A stretch of 64,000 bases of DNA from Streptomyces sp. NRRL S-455 (GTDB lineage: Bacteria > Actinomycetota > Actinomycetes > Streptomycetales > Streptomycetaceae): the NCBI RefSeq assembly GCF_000717875.1, contig NZ_JOCT01000011.1, positions 372,001 to 436,000 of the forward strand. The letters run 5' to 3'. This document shows positions 8,524 to 20,299 of the stretch, one piece after another (within the stretch, counting starts at the first letter, position 1; every line of letters starts with the position of its first letter). The notes under the pieces were generated by a model. That model worked only from the letters and a program-made list of their open reading frames with translations. It was not told where the DNA came from and ran no database searches. The position numbers were made by a program, and so were the translations under genes.

Positions 8524-9222
8524 CTAGGACGGCGTGCCCGCCGCCGCGGCCAGCAGCCGGGTCACGTCGTCGGAGCAGATCGTGAGCGCGGCCCCCACCG
8601 TCGCGAGGACGTCCCGCTCGGCCGGGGTGTACGGAGCGTCCGCGAGCGCGATACGCGCGCCCTGCAGCAGGATCGATTCGCGGCCGACGGTGGCGAGGTG
8701 CGGGGCGAGCGGGTCCAGCGCCTCGTGCAGCTCTATGGCGAGACCCGTACCGCAGGGCTCCCCGGTGATCCGCCCGGTGTCCGCCTCCAGCGCCTCGACG
8801 AGGGCGGCGAGCTGTTCCTCCGTGCAGTCGTCGAATCCGGCGGCGCGCACGGCGAGCACGGCGGCCTCCAGCGCGGTGCGCGAACCGGCGCCGCCCGCCG
8901 CCAGTACGGCGAGGGCGACGGTGTGCACGGCGTCGCGGAGCATCGCGGAGAAGCGGGTGGTGGTCGGATGGTCGAGGACGTCCGTGCCGAAGTGGCGGCG
9001 GCAGGCGGCGCACTCCACGACCGGGCCGGTCTCGCCGCGCGGCAGCACGGGCAGGCCGAGCAGGGTGAAGCGGCGCTGTCCGGTCAGCCGCTGGTAGTTG
9101 CGGTCGCCGCCGCAGCCGGGGCAGAAGAACTCCCCGTCGCCGGCGGCCGTCCATGCGATACGGGTGCCCAGGATGCGTGAACACCTGGCGGCATGGCCGT
9201 TTCGTCCCCGTCCTGGCAGCAC
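8524..9222 (-). CDS. Zinc-ribbon TerB-like protein
   Basis: A 232-aa soluble protein. The N-terminal part has paired CxxC motifs (FFCPGCGG and VECAACRRHFG, about residues 33-75) that look like a zinc ribbon. The rest is alpha-helical and Ala/Leu-rich with acidic positions, resembling TerB/DjlA-like helical bundles (FDDCTEEQLAALVEAL; APYTPAERDVLATVG). TerB-domain proteins occur in tellurite resistance and stress complexes, but this lone gene has no ter partners nearby. The GTG start at 9222 has a well-spaced GGAGG. It lies downstream of leuA in the same direction after a hairpin. The function is unknown and the family call is moderate. Confidence 0.6.
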   Translation of the reverse strand: MLPGRGRNGHAARCSRILGTRIAWTAAGDGEFFCPGCGGDRNYQRLTGQRRFTLLGLPVLPRGETGPVVECAACRRHFGTDVLDHPTTTRFSAMLRDAVHTVALAVLAAGGAGSRTALEAAVLAVRAAGFDDCTEEQLAALVEALEADTGRITGEPCGTGLAIELHEALDPLAPHLATVGRESILLQGARIALADAPYTPAERDVLATVGAALTICSDDVTRLLAAAAGTPS

Positions 9223-9352
9223 GTCGCACCTCCGTCACGCCGCACGGCAGCGTCGCCGCGCTTGCGTGATGTTAGCCACATCCATGAGGAGGAGTCAGTA
9301 CCCCGGAGGAGACCTTTCCGTGACCCTCACAGGGATTGGCCGGTATGTGACG

Positions 9353-9387
9353 GGGCTCCGCCCGCCGGACAACAGCGGACGGAGCCC
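9353..9387 (-). terminator. Hairpin terminator after leuA
   Basis: GGGCTCCG (9353-9360) pairs with CGGAGCCC (9380-9387), with further G+C complementarity inside, about 23 nt beyond the leuA stop. There is no U-tract. Confidence 0.5.
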
Positions 9388-9409
9388 TCAAAACCGCCTC
9401 CAGGGCTGG

Positions 9410-11308
<1,899 letters not shown>

Positions 11309-11453
11309 TCAGTATGCGGGACCGGGCGCACATACCGGGCAAAAAGTGCGCCATACCACTTCACCACGGAGAGTGAGGTTCGTTGTCCCGGTATTTCACC
11401 AATCATGGTGGCGACTAGTGACAGTTTCATCACACAGTGCAAGGGTGCCGGAC

Positions 11454-12515
11454 ATGACGACTCACGGGGGCTTCGAGCCCGTCTTCTGCACCATCGTCCC
11501 GCCCCATGTCCTCGACAAGCTCGCCCAGGCCGAGGACCCCGCGCTCGCCGGTCCCGCCCGCCGCACCCTGCAGCGTGACGCCTACGAGCGCACCCAGCGC
11601 CGCCTCACCACCGTCATCGGTGCCACCGCCGTCGCCTCGGTCGCCGACGGCAAGCCGAAGCGCACGATTTACGACGCCCGCAACGGCACCGACCTGCCCG
11701 GCCGCAAGGTCCGCGGGGAGGGCGAGGACCCGGGCAAGGACGCCACCGTCAACCGCGCCTACGCGGGCCTCGGCGCCACCTTCGAGCTGCTGCTCAAGGC
11801 GTACCAGCGCGACTCGATCGACGGGAGCGGGCTGCCGCTGGACGCGACGGTCCACTACGACCGCGAGTACAACAACGCCTTCTGGAACGGCGAGCAGATG
11901 GTCTTCGGCGACGGGGACGGCGAGATCTTCCTCGACTTCACCATTCCGATCGACGTCATCGGCCACGAACTCGTCCACGGCGTCACGCAGTACACGGCCA
12001 ACCTCACCTACTTCGGGCAGCCCGGCGCGCTGAACGAGTCGGTGTCGGACGTCTTCGGCTCGCTCATCAAGCAGTACACGCTCGGCCAGACCGCCGCCGA
12101 GGCCGACTGGCTGATCGGCGCGGGCCTGCTCGCCCCGCGGGTGACGGGCGTGGCGCTGCGCTCCATGAAGGAGCCGGGCACGGCGTACGACGACGACGTC
12201 CTCGGCAAGGACCCGCAGCCCGCGACCATGGACGACTTCGTCCGCACCGGCCGCGACAACGGCGGTGTGCACATCAACTCGGGCATCCCGAACCACGCCT
12301 TCTACCTCGCGGCCACGGCCCTCGGCGGCTATGCCTGGGAGCGCGCGGGACAGGTCTGGTACGACGTGCTGACCGGCGGCGAGCTCAGGGAGCAGGCGAT
12401 GTTCGTCGACTTCGCCACGCTGACCGTCAAGGCCGCGCGGGAGCGGTACGGCGACGGGGAGGAGCTGGACGCCGTGTCGAAGGCGTGGGAGCAGGTCGGG
12501 GTGCGGACGCTGTAG
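11454..12515 (+). CDS. Protealysin-like M4 neutral metalloprotease, no signal peptide
   Basis: A 353-aa zinc endopeptidase of the thermolysin (M4) family. The catalytic motif HELVH is at 171-175 (E172), and the third zinc ligand E195 lies in ALNESVSD. The C-terminal substrate-binding histidine fits GGVHINSGIPNHAF. There is no signal peptide and the propeptide is short (about 50 residues) with a PPHVL motif near residue 16, which is the protealysin-type precursor. Relatives act inside cells or leave by non-classical routes. The ATG at 11454 has AAGGG at good spacing; an in-frame GTG at 11445 is an alternative. The next gene, 20 bp downstream, looks like its dedicated inhibitor. Confidence 0.93.
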   Translation: MTTHGGFEPVFCTIVPPHVLDKLAQAEDPALAGPARRTLQRDAYERTQRRLTTVIGATAVASVADGKPKRTIYDARNGTDLPGRKVRGEGEDPGKDATVNRAYAGLGATFELLLKAYQRDSIDGSGLPLDATVHYDREYNNAFWNGEQMVFGDGDGEIFLDFTIPIDVIGHELVHGVTQYTANLTYFGQPGALNESVSDVFGSLIKQYTLGQTAAEADWLIGAGLLAPRVTGVALRSMKEPGTAYDDDVLGKDPQPATMDDFVRTGRDNGGVHINSGIPNHAFYLAATALGGYAWERAGQVWYDVLTGGELREQAMFVDFATLTVKAARERYGDGEELDAVSKAWEQVGVRTL

Positions 12516-12535
12516 TTCCGTACTAGACAGGTGCC

Positions 12536-12802
12536 ATGCGTATTCAGGTGAGGCGCACGGGCGGGTTCGCGGGCATCGAGCGGTTCGCCGAGGTGGACAC
12601 CACGGGCCGCCTCGATGCCTCCGAGTGGCACGCCCTGGCCGAGCGGGCGGTCGCCGCCGGCCGGAGCACTCCGCCGGTCGGGGTCCCGGACGGCTTCAGC
12701 TACCAGCTCACGGTGGACGGCAGGACGGTGTACTGCGCGGATCCCCGGCTGACGGAGGAACAGCGGAAGCTGATCTCGCAGGTACTGAAGGAGGGAGCCT
12801 AA
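12536..12802 (+). CDS. Emfourin-like protealysin inhibitor
   Basis: A small 88-aa protein directly downstream of the M4 protease, in the same direction. Its form matches the emfourin (M4in) family: an N-terminal MRIQVRRTGGFAG strand, a central charged helix (SEWHALAERAV), a DGFSYQLTVDG hairpin and a short C-terminal helix. Emfourin of Serratia is encoded beside protealysin and inhibits it as a slow tight-binding partner. By analogy this protein would hold the neighbouring protease inactive in the cytoplasm. The call rests on sequence resemblance and gene pairing, without a search. Confidence 0.75.
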   Translation: MRIQVRRTGGFAGIERFAEVDTTGRLDASEWHALAERAVAAGRSTPPVGVPDGFSYQLTVDGRTVYCADPRLTEEQRKLISQVLKEGA

Positions 12803-12823
12803 CGGGCCCTGGGCAACGACCTG

Positions 12824-12852
12824 TTGACTCTGTTACCCCTGGTACGGATGAT
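12824..12852 (+). promoter_or_regulatory. Candidate promoter for the GH1 gene (leaderless)
   Basis: TTGACT at 12824-12829 and GATGAT at 12847-12852 are separated by 17 nt. Transcription would start at or next to the ATG at 12859, giving a leaderless mRNA; no ribosome site is visible before that ATG. Confidence 0.4.
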
Positions 12853-12858
12853 CCACGC

Positions 12859-14193
12859 ATGGCGACTGACGCAGGCACCCCGATCCCCCGTTTCCCGGCC
12901 GGCTTCATCTGGGGTGTGTCCACCTCGGCGCACCAGATCGAGGGCGCGGCGGACGAACGTGAGCCGTCCGTGTGGGACGCCTTCACGGCCGGGCCGGGGC
13001 GGGTGAAGGACGGCTCGACGGCTGCGGTGGCCTGCGACCACTACCACCGCCACCGCGAGGACGTGGCACTCCTTGCCGACCTGGGTGTGAACGCGTACCG
13101 CTTCTCGGTCTCCTGGCCGAGGGCGCGGTCCGAGAAGGGTCTGGACTTCTACGACCGGCTGGTGGACGACCTGTGCGCGGCGGGCGTCCGCCCGGTGCCG
13201 ACGCTGTTCCACTGGGACCTGCCGGCGGACCTGGACTGGCTGGAGCGGTCCACGGCGGAGCGCTTCGCCGAGTACGTGTCGCTGGTCGCCGGCCGTCTCG
13301 GTGACCGCGTGACGAAGTGGATCACTCTGAACGAGCCCGCCGAGCACACCCTGCTCGGTCACGCCCTGGGTGTCCACGCGCCGGGGAAGCGGCTGCTGTT
13401 CGACGCGCTCCCGGCCGCGCACCACCAGTTGCTGGCCCACGGACTGGCCGTCCGGGCCCTGCGCGCGGCGGGCGCCGGCGACATCGGCATCGCCAACTCC
13501 CACGGCCCGACCTGGGCGGCGTCGACCGAGGCGGCGGACGTGGAGGCGGCCGAGTTCTACGACCTCCTGCTGAACCGCCTGTTCGCGGACCCGCTGCTGC
13601 TGGGCCGGTACCCGGACGGCATCGGCGAGCTGATGCCCGGGGACGTCGAGGCCGACCTGAAGGTGATCGCCGAGCCGCTCGACTGGTACGGGATCAACTA
13701 CTACGCGCCGACCCGGGTGGGCGCCCCGCAGGGCACGGAGATCGAGTTCGGCGGTGTCAGCATGCCCGCCGAACTCCCCTTCTCTGTACGGGAGATCGAA
13801 GGGCACCCGGTCACCGACTTCGGCTGGCCGGTGGTTCCCGAGGGCCTCACCGAACTCCTCACCGGCTTCCGCGACCGCTACGGCGACCGCTACGGCGACC
13901 GCCTTCCGCCCGTCGTCATCACCGAGAACGGCTGCTCCTACCCCGGCGTCGACGACCAGGACCGCGTCACCTACCTCGACGGCCACGTCCGGGCCCTGTA
14001 CCGGGCCGTGGATGCGGGTGTCGATGTGCGCGGCTACTTCGTGTGGTCCCTGCTGGACAACTTCGAGTGGGCGGAGGGCTACGCACGCCGCTTCGGCCTG
14101 GTCCACGTCGACTTCGACACCCTGGAGCGGACCCCGAAGGCGTCGTATCGCTGGTACCGGGAGATGCTGCGGGCTCAGGCGCCTACGGCCTGA
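12859..14193 (+). CDS. GH1 beta-glucosidase
   Basis: A 444-aa cytoplasmic family 1 glycoside hydrolase that splits beta-linked glucose or galactose from oligosaccharides. The barrel opens with FPAGFIWGVSTSAHQIEGA. The acid/base is E159 in TLNEPAE and the nucleophile is E356 in VITENG. SLLDNFEWAEGY near the C-terminus supplies the usual sugar-binding residues. There is no signal peptide and no adjacent sugar transporter. A 12-bp tandem duplication encodes RYGDRYGD at about 340-347. The start is the ATG at 12859, probably leaderless. Confidence 0.94.
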   Translation: MATDAGTPIPRFPAGFIWGVSTSAHQIEGAADEREPSVWDAFTAGPGRVKDGSTAAVACDHYHRHREDVALLADLGVNAYRFSVSWPRARSEKGLDFYDRLVDDLCAAGVRPVPTLFHWDLPADLDWLERSTAERFAEYVSLVAGRLGDRVTKWITLNEPAEHTLLGHALGVHAPGKRLLFDALPAAHHQLLAHGLAVRALRAAGAGDIGIANSHGPTWAASTEAADVEAAEFYDLLLNRLFADPLLLGRYPDGIGELMPGDVEADLKVIAEPLDWYGINYYAPTRVGAPQGTEIEFGGVSMPAELPFSVREIEGHPVTDFGWPVVPEGLTELLTGFRDRYGDRYGDRLPPVVITENGCSYPGVDDQDRVTYLDGHVRALYRAVDAGVDVRGYFVWSLLDNFEWAEGYARRFGLVHVDFDTLERTPKASYRWYREMLRAQAPTA

Positions 14194-14338
14194 ACCCACC
14201 CCGGCCCAGGCTGATGGTTGCGGTATGAACTGCTCTGCGAGCATAGTTACTTGTGCGAACAGGGCTCCGGGAGCCCCCACCCCACTTTCCGGTCGATCCG
14301 TTGTCTGCCTCGCCCACCCCCCACGGAAGGCGACCGCC

Positions 14339-14782
14339 GTGTCCCCCCACACGACCTCCCCCCGTTTCCTGGACGCGGTGCGCCCGGGCCGTACGCACTG
14401 GCTGGAACTGCCGCCCCACCGGACCAGCGCCAGAGTCGCCCGTCATGCCACGCAGGCCCGGCTGTCCTCGTGGCGGGTGGCCGACGAGGCGTGTGCGAAC
14501 GCCGTGCTGCTGGTGTCCGAGCTGGTGACCAACGCCGTCCTGCACACCCTCAGCGAGCGGATCCTGTGCGGTGTCGGCCGGCTGACGGACGCCCACTTCC
14601 GGCTGGAGGTGCACGACGGCGACTTCACCGGCCGCGGCATACCCGACTGCCACCCCGGCCCCGACGACGAGCACGGCCGGGGGCTCCTGCTCGTGAGCGA
14701 GATAGCCGACAGCTGGGGGGTCACCCGCTCCCCCCTCACGGGCGGCAACGCGGTCTGGGCCAGCCTGGCCACCGCCTCGTAG
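14339..14782 (+). CDS. Small HATPase_c_2 regulatory ATP-binding protein (RsbW-like)
   Basis: A 147-aa single-domain protein of the GHKL ATPase fold, related to anti-sigma-factor kinases. The N-box SELVTNAVLHT is near residue 60, and a G-box (GRGLLLVSEIADSWG) lies near the C-terminus. Streptomyces carries dozens of such proteins, and most have no known partner. The GTG at 14339 was chosen because GGAAGG lies 9 nt upstream and the domain starts soon after it. No sigma factor or antagonist is adjacent, so its target cannot be inferred. Confidence 0.8.
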   Translation: MSPHTTSPRFLDAVRPGRTHWLELPPHRTSARVARHATQARLSSWRVADEACANAVLLVSELVTNAVLHTLSERILCGVGRLTDAHFRLEVHDGDFTGRGIPDCHPGPDDEHGRGLLLVSEIADSWGVTRSPLTGGNAVWASLATAS

Positions 14783-14793
14783 CGCCCCGGGGC

Positions 14794-15747
14794 TCAGAAT
14801 CCCAGGCGGCGCAACTGCTTCGGATCCCGCTGCCAGTCCTTCGCGACCTTCACGTGGAGGTCCAGGAAGACCGGCGTGCCCAGCAGGGCCTCGATCTGCT
14901 TGCGGGACTTGATGCCGACGTCCTTCAGGCGTTTGCCCTTGGGGCCGATGATGATGCCCTTCTGGCTGGAGCGCTCGATGAAGAGGTTGGCGTGGATGTC
15001 CAGGAGGGGCTTGTCGGCGGGGCGGTCCTCGCGCGGGAGCATCTCCTCGACGACCACCGCGATGGAGTGCGGCAGCTCGTCGCGGACGCCCTCCAGGGCC
15101 GCCTCGCGGATCAGCTCGGCCACCATGACCTGCTCGGGCTCGTCCGTCAGGTCGCCCTCGGGGTAGAGCGCGGGCCCCTCCGGCAGGAGCGGGACCAGGA
15201 GGTCCGACAGCAGAGCGACCTGCTTGTCGCCGACCGCCGACACCGGGACGATCTCCGCCCACTCGATGCCCAGCTCCTTGCCCAGCTGGTCGATCGCGAT
15301 CAGCTGCTCGGCGAGCGCTTTGGAGTCCACCAGGTCCGTCTTGGTGACGATCGCCACCTTGGGGGCCTTCTTGATCCCCGCGAGCTCCTTGGCGATGAAA
15401 CGGTCGCCGGGGCCGATCTTCTCGTTCGCCGGCAGGCAGAAGCCGATCACGTCGACCTCGGCCCAGGTGGTGCGTACGACGTCGTTGAGCCGCTCACCCA
15501 GCAGCGTGCGCGGTTTGTGCAGTCCCGGGGTGTCGACCAGGATCAGCTGCGCGTCCGGGCGGTGCACGATCCCGCGCACGGTGTGCCGCGTCGTCTGCGG
15601 CCGGTTCGAGGTGATCGCCACCTTCTGCCCGACCAGAGCGTTCGTCAGGGTGGACTTGCCCGCGTTGGGGCGGCCCACGAAGCAGGCGAAGCCGGCACGG
15701 TGGACGGTCTCGCCCGACTTTTCGGATGACTGGGTAGGCACGCTCAT
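14794..15747 (-). CDS. era: GTPase Era
   Basis: A 317-aa essential ribosome-assembly GTPase that binds 16S rRNA during 30S maturation. G1 is GRPNAGKST, G3 is DTPGLH and G4 is TKTD. The C-terminal KH domain contains IIGPKGKRLKDVG. The ATG at 15747 (MSVPTQSS) is preferred over one three codons upstream because a GGGAG is better spaced from it. It belongs to a conserved actinobacterial run with the CDA-like, CorC, ybeY and phoH genes. Confidence 0.96.
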   Translation of the reverse strand: MSVPTQSSEKSGETVHRAGFACFVGRPNAGKSTLTNALVGQKVAITSNRPQTTRHTVRGIVHRPDAQLILVDTPGLHKPRTLLGERLNDVVRTTWAEVDVIGFCLPANEKIGPGDRFIAKELAGIKKAPKVAIVTKTDLVDSKALAEQLIAIDQLGKELGIEWAEIVPVSAVGDKQVALLSDLLVPLLPEGPALYPEGDLTDEPEQVMVAELIREAALEGVRDELPHSIAVVVEEMLPREDRPADKPLLDIHANLFIERSSQKGIIIGPKGKRLKDVGIKSRKQIEALLGTPVFLDLHVKVAKDWQRDPKQLRRLGF

Positions 15748-15823
15748 GCCGCCCATTCTCCCTGATCCACGGGGCCCCTCCGCACAGCACCCCGCACACC
15801 CCTGCCGGGGCCGGAGGTCGAGC

Positions 15824-15859
15824 GCGGGCCGGACACGCTGTGGCTCGCGCCCGGCCCGC
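15824..15859 (-). terminator. Hairpin terminator after the secreted-protein gene
   Basis: A 9-bp G+C stem (15824-15832 with 15851-15859) with an 18-nt loop lies 20 nt downstream of the gene ending at 15879 on this strand. Confidence 0.5.
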
Positions 15860-15878
15860 CCGGATCAGCCGAACGCGA

Positions 15879-16355
15879 TCAGTCGAAGACGAACGGGCCC
15901 GGTGACTGCGGTCCGGTCGCCGTGCAGGTGATGGTGATGCCGAAGACGGTCATCTTCAGTGAGCCGCCGAAGGCCTCCAGGCTGTCGCCGGACGCCACCG
16001 TGCCGCTGAGGGGACCGACCTCGACGGGGGCGCCGGCGGCCATCGCCGGGTTCTCCGTGCCGGTGAAGTCCACGGTGCCGCCGCCGGCCTTCACCAGGGT
16101 GAGGCTGGACGAGATCGAGTCCTCGCCCAGCGCGATCGGCGCGGTGATCGCCGAGGACTTGACGGTGACGGTGGCGGCGGTGCCGTCCTGCGTGGCCGTG
16201 AGCGTGGCTTCGCCACTGCCGAAGGCGCCACAGTCCGCGTTGATCGTCGCCGTCTGGGGGGTGACGGCGAGTGCTGCGGGGGCGAAGGCGAGTCCGGTGA
16301 CCGCGAGGGCCCCGGCCGCCAGTGCCGCACCTGCTCCGATTCGCTTGCATCTCAT
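15879..16355 (-). CDS. Small secreted protein of unknown function
   Basis: A 158-aa protein with a clear Sec signal peptide (MRCKRIGAG, hydrophobic core, AxA-type end near residue 29). The mature part is Ala/Gly/Thr-rich and beta-strand-like, with two cysteines (NADCGAFG and ITITCTATG) positioned to form a disulphide across the domain. No enzyme motif is visible. ATG 16355 has AAGGGAG at good spacing. It sits between the CDA-like gene and era but is transcribed as its own unit, with a terminator downstream. An adhesin-like or cell-wall role is only a guess. Confidence 0.8.
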   Translation of the reverse strand: MRCKRIGAGAALAAGALAVTGLAFAPAALAVTPQTATINADCGAFGSGEATLTATQDGTAATVTVKSSAITAPIALGEDSISSSLTLVKAGGGTVDFTGTENPAMAAGAPVEVGPLSGTVASGDSLEAFGGSLKMTVFGITITCTATGPQSPGPFVFD

Positions 16356-16527
16356 GGGATTCCGGCTCCCTTTCCATGGTGGGGGGACCGCTCGGCAGGT
16401 GAATGCGGACACGCTGCGCGAGAGCCGAACCTGACGGTCCGTCGGAACTGACGGTTCCATTGATGCGCGTGGGGCAGGGGGCGGCAAGGTCGGAATCCGG
16501 CCTTATTACCGGCGGTTACAGCGAAGT

Positions 16528-16881
16528 TCAGCCAGCCGGAACCGTCGCCCGGACCGTCCCGTCGGGTCCGGCCAGGAACACGGGGGTCTGCGCGCCACCG
16601 AGATCCCGAACCGCCGCCCGGTCCTCCTCGGACGCGGTCTCCGCCTCGGTCACGACCGCCGCGGCCTCCAGCGACGTGGCGCCGGACGCCACCGCCATGG
16701 CCACCGCCGTCCGAAGGGCGCTGAGCTTCAGGGAGTCCAGGGCCACGGTCGCCGCGACATAGGTACGGCCGGTCTCGTCGCGTACGGCCGCCCCCTCGGG
16801 CACGCCGTTGCGGGCCCGCGCGGAACGGGCCAGGGTGACGATCTTGCGGTCCTCGGGGTCGAGCGTGCTGCTGTCGGTCAT
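16528..16881 (-). CDS. Cytidine-deaminase-fold protein lacking zinc ligands
   Basis: A 117-aa protein that aligns in length and helix pattern with cytidine deaminases and sits at their usual place near era in Actinobacteria. The catalytic motif is gone: where active enzymes have CAERTA or HAE, this reads SALRTA, replacing both the zinc-ligand cysteine and the proton-shuttling glutamate. The downstream PCxxC pair is also absent, and there is no cysteine in the whole protein. It cannot deaminate by the known mechanism, so it is likely a structural or binding remnant kept for another role. Confidence 0.75.
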   Translation of the reverse strand: MTDSSTLDPEDRKIVTLARSARARNGVPEGAAVRDETGRTYVAATVALDSLKLSALRTAVAMAVASGATSLEAAAVVTEAETASEEDRAAVRDLGGAQTPVFLAGPDGTVRATVPAG

Positions 16882-16901
16882 GATCCGAGCATACGGAAGC
16901 G

Positions 16902-17261
16902 TCAGGGACGGTCGAGGCGCAGGCGGTCCGCTCGGGGCAGACCCGCCACGACGAGGTCGTAGGAGTCCTCGATGAGCTCCCGGACCAGTGGGTCGGGGAG
17001 GTCGCCGTCGGCCGTGACAGTGTTCCAGTGCCGCTTGTTCATGTGCCAGCCCGGCACGATGAGCCCCTCGTGCTCACGGCGCAGCCGGATGGCGTCGTCC
17101 GGGTCGCACTTGAGGTTGACCTTCAAGGGGCGCGCGTCGAGGTGTGACAGCGCGAAGAGCTTCCCCCGGACCTTGAAGACCGAGATCTCCGGGCTGAACG
17201 GGAAGTCCTCCACCGCCGCGTTGAAGGACAGGCAGAACGCGCGCAGTTCCTGCGGGGTCAT
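16902..17261 (-). CDS. MmcQ/YjbR family protein
   Basis: A 119-aa single-domain protein of the MmcQ/YjbR (CyaY-like fold) family, thought to bind DNA. Family hallmarks are the N-terminal helix with FPF after it, KVRGKLFALSH, LKVNLKCDP, and the C-terminal MNKRHWNTV and LIEDSYDLV. Its start overlaps the stop of the upstream CorC-type gene by four bases, so the two are translationally coupled. The cellular role is not established. Confidence 0.88.
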   Translation of the reverse strand: MTPQELRAFCLSFNAAVEDFPFSPEISVFKVRGKLFALSHLDARPLKVNLKCDPDDAIRLRREHEGLIVPGWHMNKRHWNTVTADGDLPDPLVRELIEDSYDLVVAGLPRADRLRLDRP

Positions 17262-18562
17262 TCCGGCTTCTCCCCCTCCGGCGGATCCGCGGGGTGCACG
17301 GGCTCCGCGAGCACCGTCACGATCTTGTTGCGGCGGCCGGCCGCGGCCTCCGCGGTCAGACGCAGTTCCCGGCCGTCGGGGAGGGCGACGACGGACGACG
17401 CCCCGGCGATGGGCACGCGGCCCAGGGCCTTCGCCAGCAGCCCGCCGACCGTCTCGACGTCCTCGTCGTCGAACTCCTCCAGGCCGTACAGCTCGCCCAG
17501 GTCGCTGATGTCGAGGCGGGCCGTGACCCGGAAGCGGTCCTTGCCGAGGTCCTCGATCGGCGGAAGTTCGCGGTCGTACTCGTCGGTGATCTCGCCGACG
17601 ATCTCCTCGAGGATGTCCTCGATGGTGACGATGCCGGCCGTGCCGCCGTACTCGTCGACGGCGACGGCGACGTGGTTGCGTTCCTTCTGCATCTCACGCA
17701 GCAGGTCGCCGGCGTTCTTGGTGTCGGGCACGAAGAACGCCGGGCGCATCGCCGTGGACACCTGCTCGGACTCGGCCTCGCGGCTGATGTGCGTCTTGCG
17801 GACCAGGTCCTTCAGGTACACGATGCCGACGATGTCGTCCTCGCTCTCGCCGGTCACCGGGATGCGGGAGAAGCCGGAGCGCAGAGCGAGGGTGAGGGCC
17901 TGGCGGATGGTCTTGTAGCGCTCGATGACCACCAGGTCGGTGCGCGGCACCATGACCTCCCGGACGAGGGTGTCACCCAGTTCGAAGACCGAGTGCACCA
18001 TGCGGCGCTCCTCGTCCTCGATGAGCGACTCCTTCTCGGCCAGGTCGACCAGCGCGCGCAGCTCCGCCTCGGAGGCGAACGGGCCACGGCGGAAGCCCTT
18101 GCCGGGGGTGAGCGCGTTACCGATGAGGATGAGCAGCGACGGGATCGGGCCCATGATCCGGGCCAGCGGCACCAGGACGTACGCCGAGACCGTCGCCGTG
18201 TTCATCGGGTGCTGGCGGCCGATGGTCCTCGGGGAGACCCCGACGGCGACGTACGACACCAGGACCATGACGGCGATGGCGATCAGCAGCGCCTCGGTGG
18301 TGCCGTCGAACTCCTGCAGGCAGCCGTAGGTGATCAGCGCTGCGGCGGCCATCTCGCAGGCGACGCGGACCAGCAGCGCCACGTTCAGATAGCGGGTCGG
18401 GTCGGCGGCGACCTGGGAGAGCTTGGCGCTGCCCCGGCGGCCGGAGCGCACGGCCTCCTCGGCGCGGAAGCTGGAGACGCGCGCGAGGCCCGCCTCCGCG
18501 CAGGCGGCGAGCCAGGCCACGACGACCAGGGCGATCGCGCCCAGGGCGAGTTGCGGACTCAT
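17258..18562 (-). CDS. CorC/HlyC-type CBS-domain membrane protein (CNNM family)
   Basis: A 434-aa membrane protein with an N-terminal DUF21/CNNM transmembrane domain (about 1-170, four hydrophobic stretches), a CBS pair (about 200-325, with VPRTDLVVI and SRIPVTGESEDDIVG), and a C-terminal CorC_HlyC FAD-like-fold domain (about 340-415). Relatives take part in magnesium or cobalt export and efflux control. It lies directly downstream of ybeY, an arrangement conserved in Mycobacterium and Streptomyces. The ATG at 18562 begins the first helix. Confidence 0.92.
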   Translation of the reverse strand: MSPQLALGAIALVVVAWLAACAEAGLARVSSFRAEEAVRSGRRGSAKLSQVAADPTRYLNVALLVRVACEMAAAALITYGCLQEFDGTTEALLIAIAVMVLVSYVAVGVSPRTIGRQHPMNTATVSAYVLVPLARIMGPIPSLLILIGNALTPGKGFRRGPFASEAELRALVDLAEKESLIEDEERRMVHSVFELGDTLVREVMVPRTDLVVIERYKTIRQALTLALRSGFSRIPVTGESEDDIVGIVYLKDLVRKTHISREAESEQVSTAMRPAFFVPDTKNAGDLLREMQKERNHVAVAVDEYGGTAGIVTIEDILEEIVGEITDEYDRELPPIEDLGKDRFRVTARLDISDLGELYGLEEFDDEDVETVGGLLAKALGRVPIAGASSVVALPDGRELRLTAEAAAGRRNKIVTVLAEPVHPADPPEGEKPE

Positions 18563-18570
18563 CGGCGGCT

Positions 18571-19068
18571 CTAGGAGACCGTCGGCGCCGGGGACGGGCC
18601 GGTCAGGCCCCGCTCCGCGCGCCAGCCGTCCACGATGGCCGCCTGCAGGCCGAACATCTCGGCCTTCTCGTCCGGTTCCTCGTGGTCGTAGCCGAGCAGG
18701 TGCAGCACGCCGTGGACGGTGAGCAGCTGGAGCTCCTCGTCCATGGAGTGCTGCGTCTCCGCTTCCTTTCCCTGCTTCTCGGCGACCTCGGGGCACAGCA
18801 CGATGTCGCCGAGCAGCCCCTGCGGCGGCTCGTCGTCGTCCTTGGACGGCGGGCGCAGCTCGTCCATCGGGAAGGACATGACATCCGTGGGGCCCGGCAG
18901 GTCCATCCACTGGATGTGGAGCTGCTCCATGGCGTCGGCGTCCACGACGATCACCGAGAGCTCGGAGAGCGGGTGGATGCGCATCCGCGCGAGCGCGTAG
19001 CGGGCGATGTCGAGGATCGCCTGCTCGTCTACCTCGGTGCCGGACTCGTTGTTGACGTCGATCGACAT
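18571..19068 (-). CDS. ybeY: Endoribonuclease YbeY
   Basis: A 165-aa metal-dependent endoribonuclease for 16S rRNA 3'-end maturation and ribosome quality control. The zinc-binding motif [11 protein letters not shown] is at about 119-129. [12 protein letters not shown] and LLGDIVLC are the other family signatures. It lies 14 nt downstream of phoH and 8 nt upstream of the CorC gene, in the usual phoH-ybeY-corC order. Confidence 0.96.
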   Translation of the reverse strand: MSIDVNNESGTEVDEQAILDIARYALARMRIHPLSELSVIVVDADAMEQLHIQWMDLPGPTDVMSFPMDELRPPSKDDDEPPQGLLGDIVLCPEVAEKQGKEAETQHSMDEELQLLTVHGVLHLLGYDHEEPDEKAEMFGLQAAIVDGWRAERGLTGPSPAPTVS

Positions 19069-19082
19069 GGTGCTGTGTGTGT

Positions 19083-20150
<1,068 letters not shown>

Positions 20151-20299
20151 GGGCCGGCGCTTAAGGCCTGCGAATCCTCCTCGTCACGGCCGCGTAGCTG
20201 AGGGCGGCCTCGCGATTCCCAGGGTACGACGGGGGACTGACAACGCCGTAGAGGTTTTGGGGGCGGGGCGGGAATCCGATGCGAGAGCAGGCGAGGAGG

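Noticed and set aside
13867..13902. Short 12-bp tandem repeat in the glycosidase gene
   Set aside because: It encodes a repeated RYGD in a surface loop and keeps the frame; nothing more is implied.
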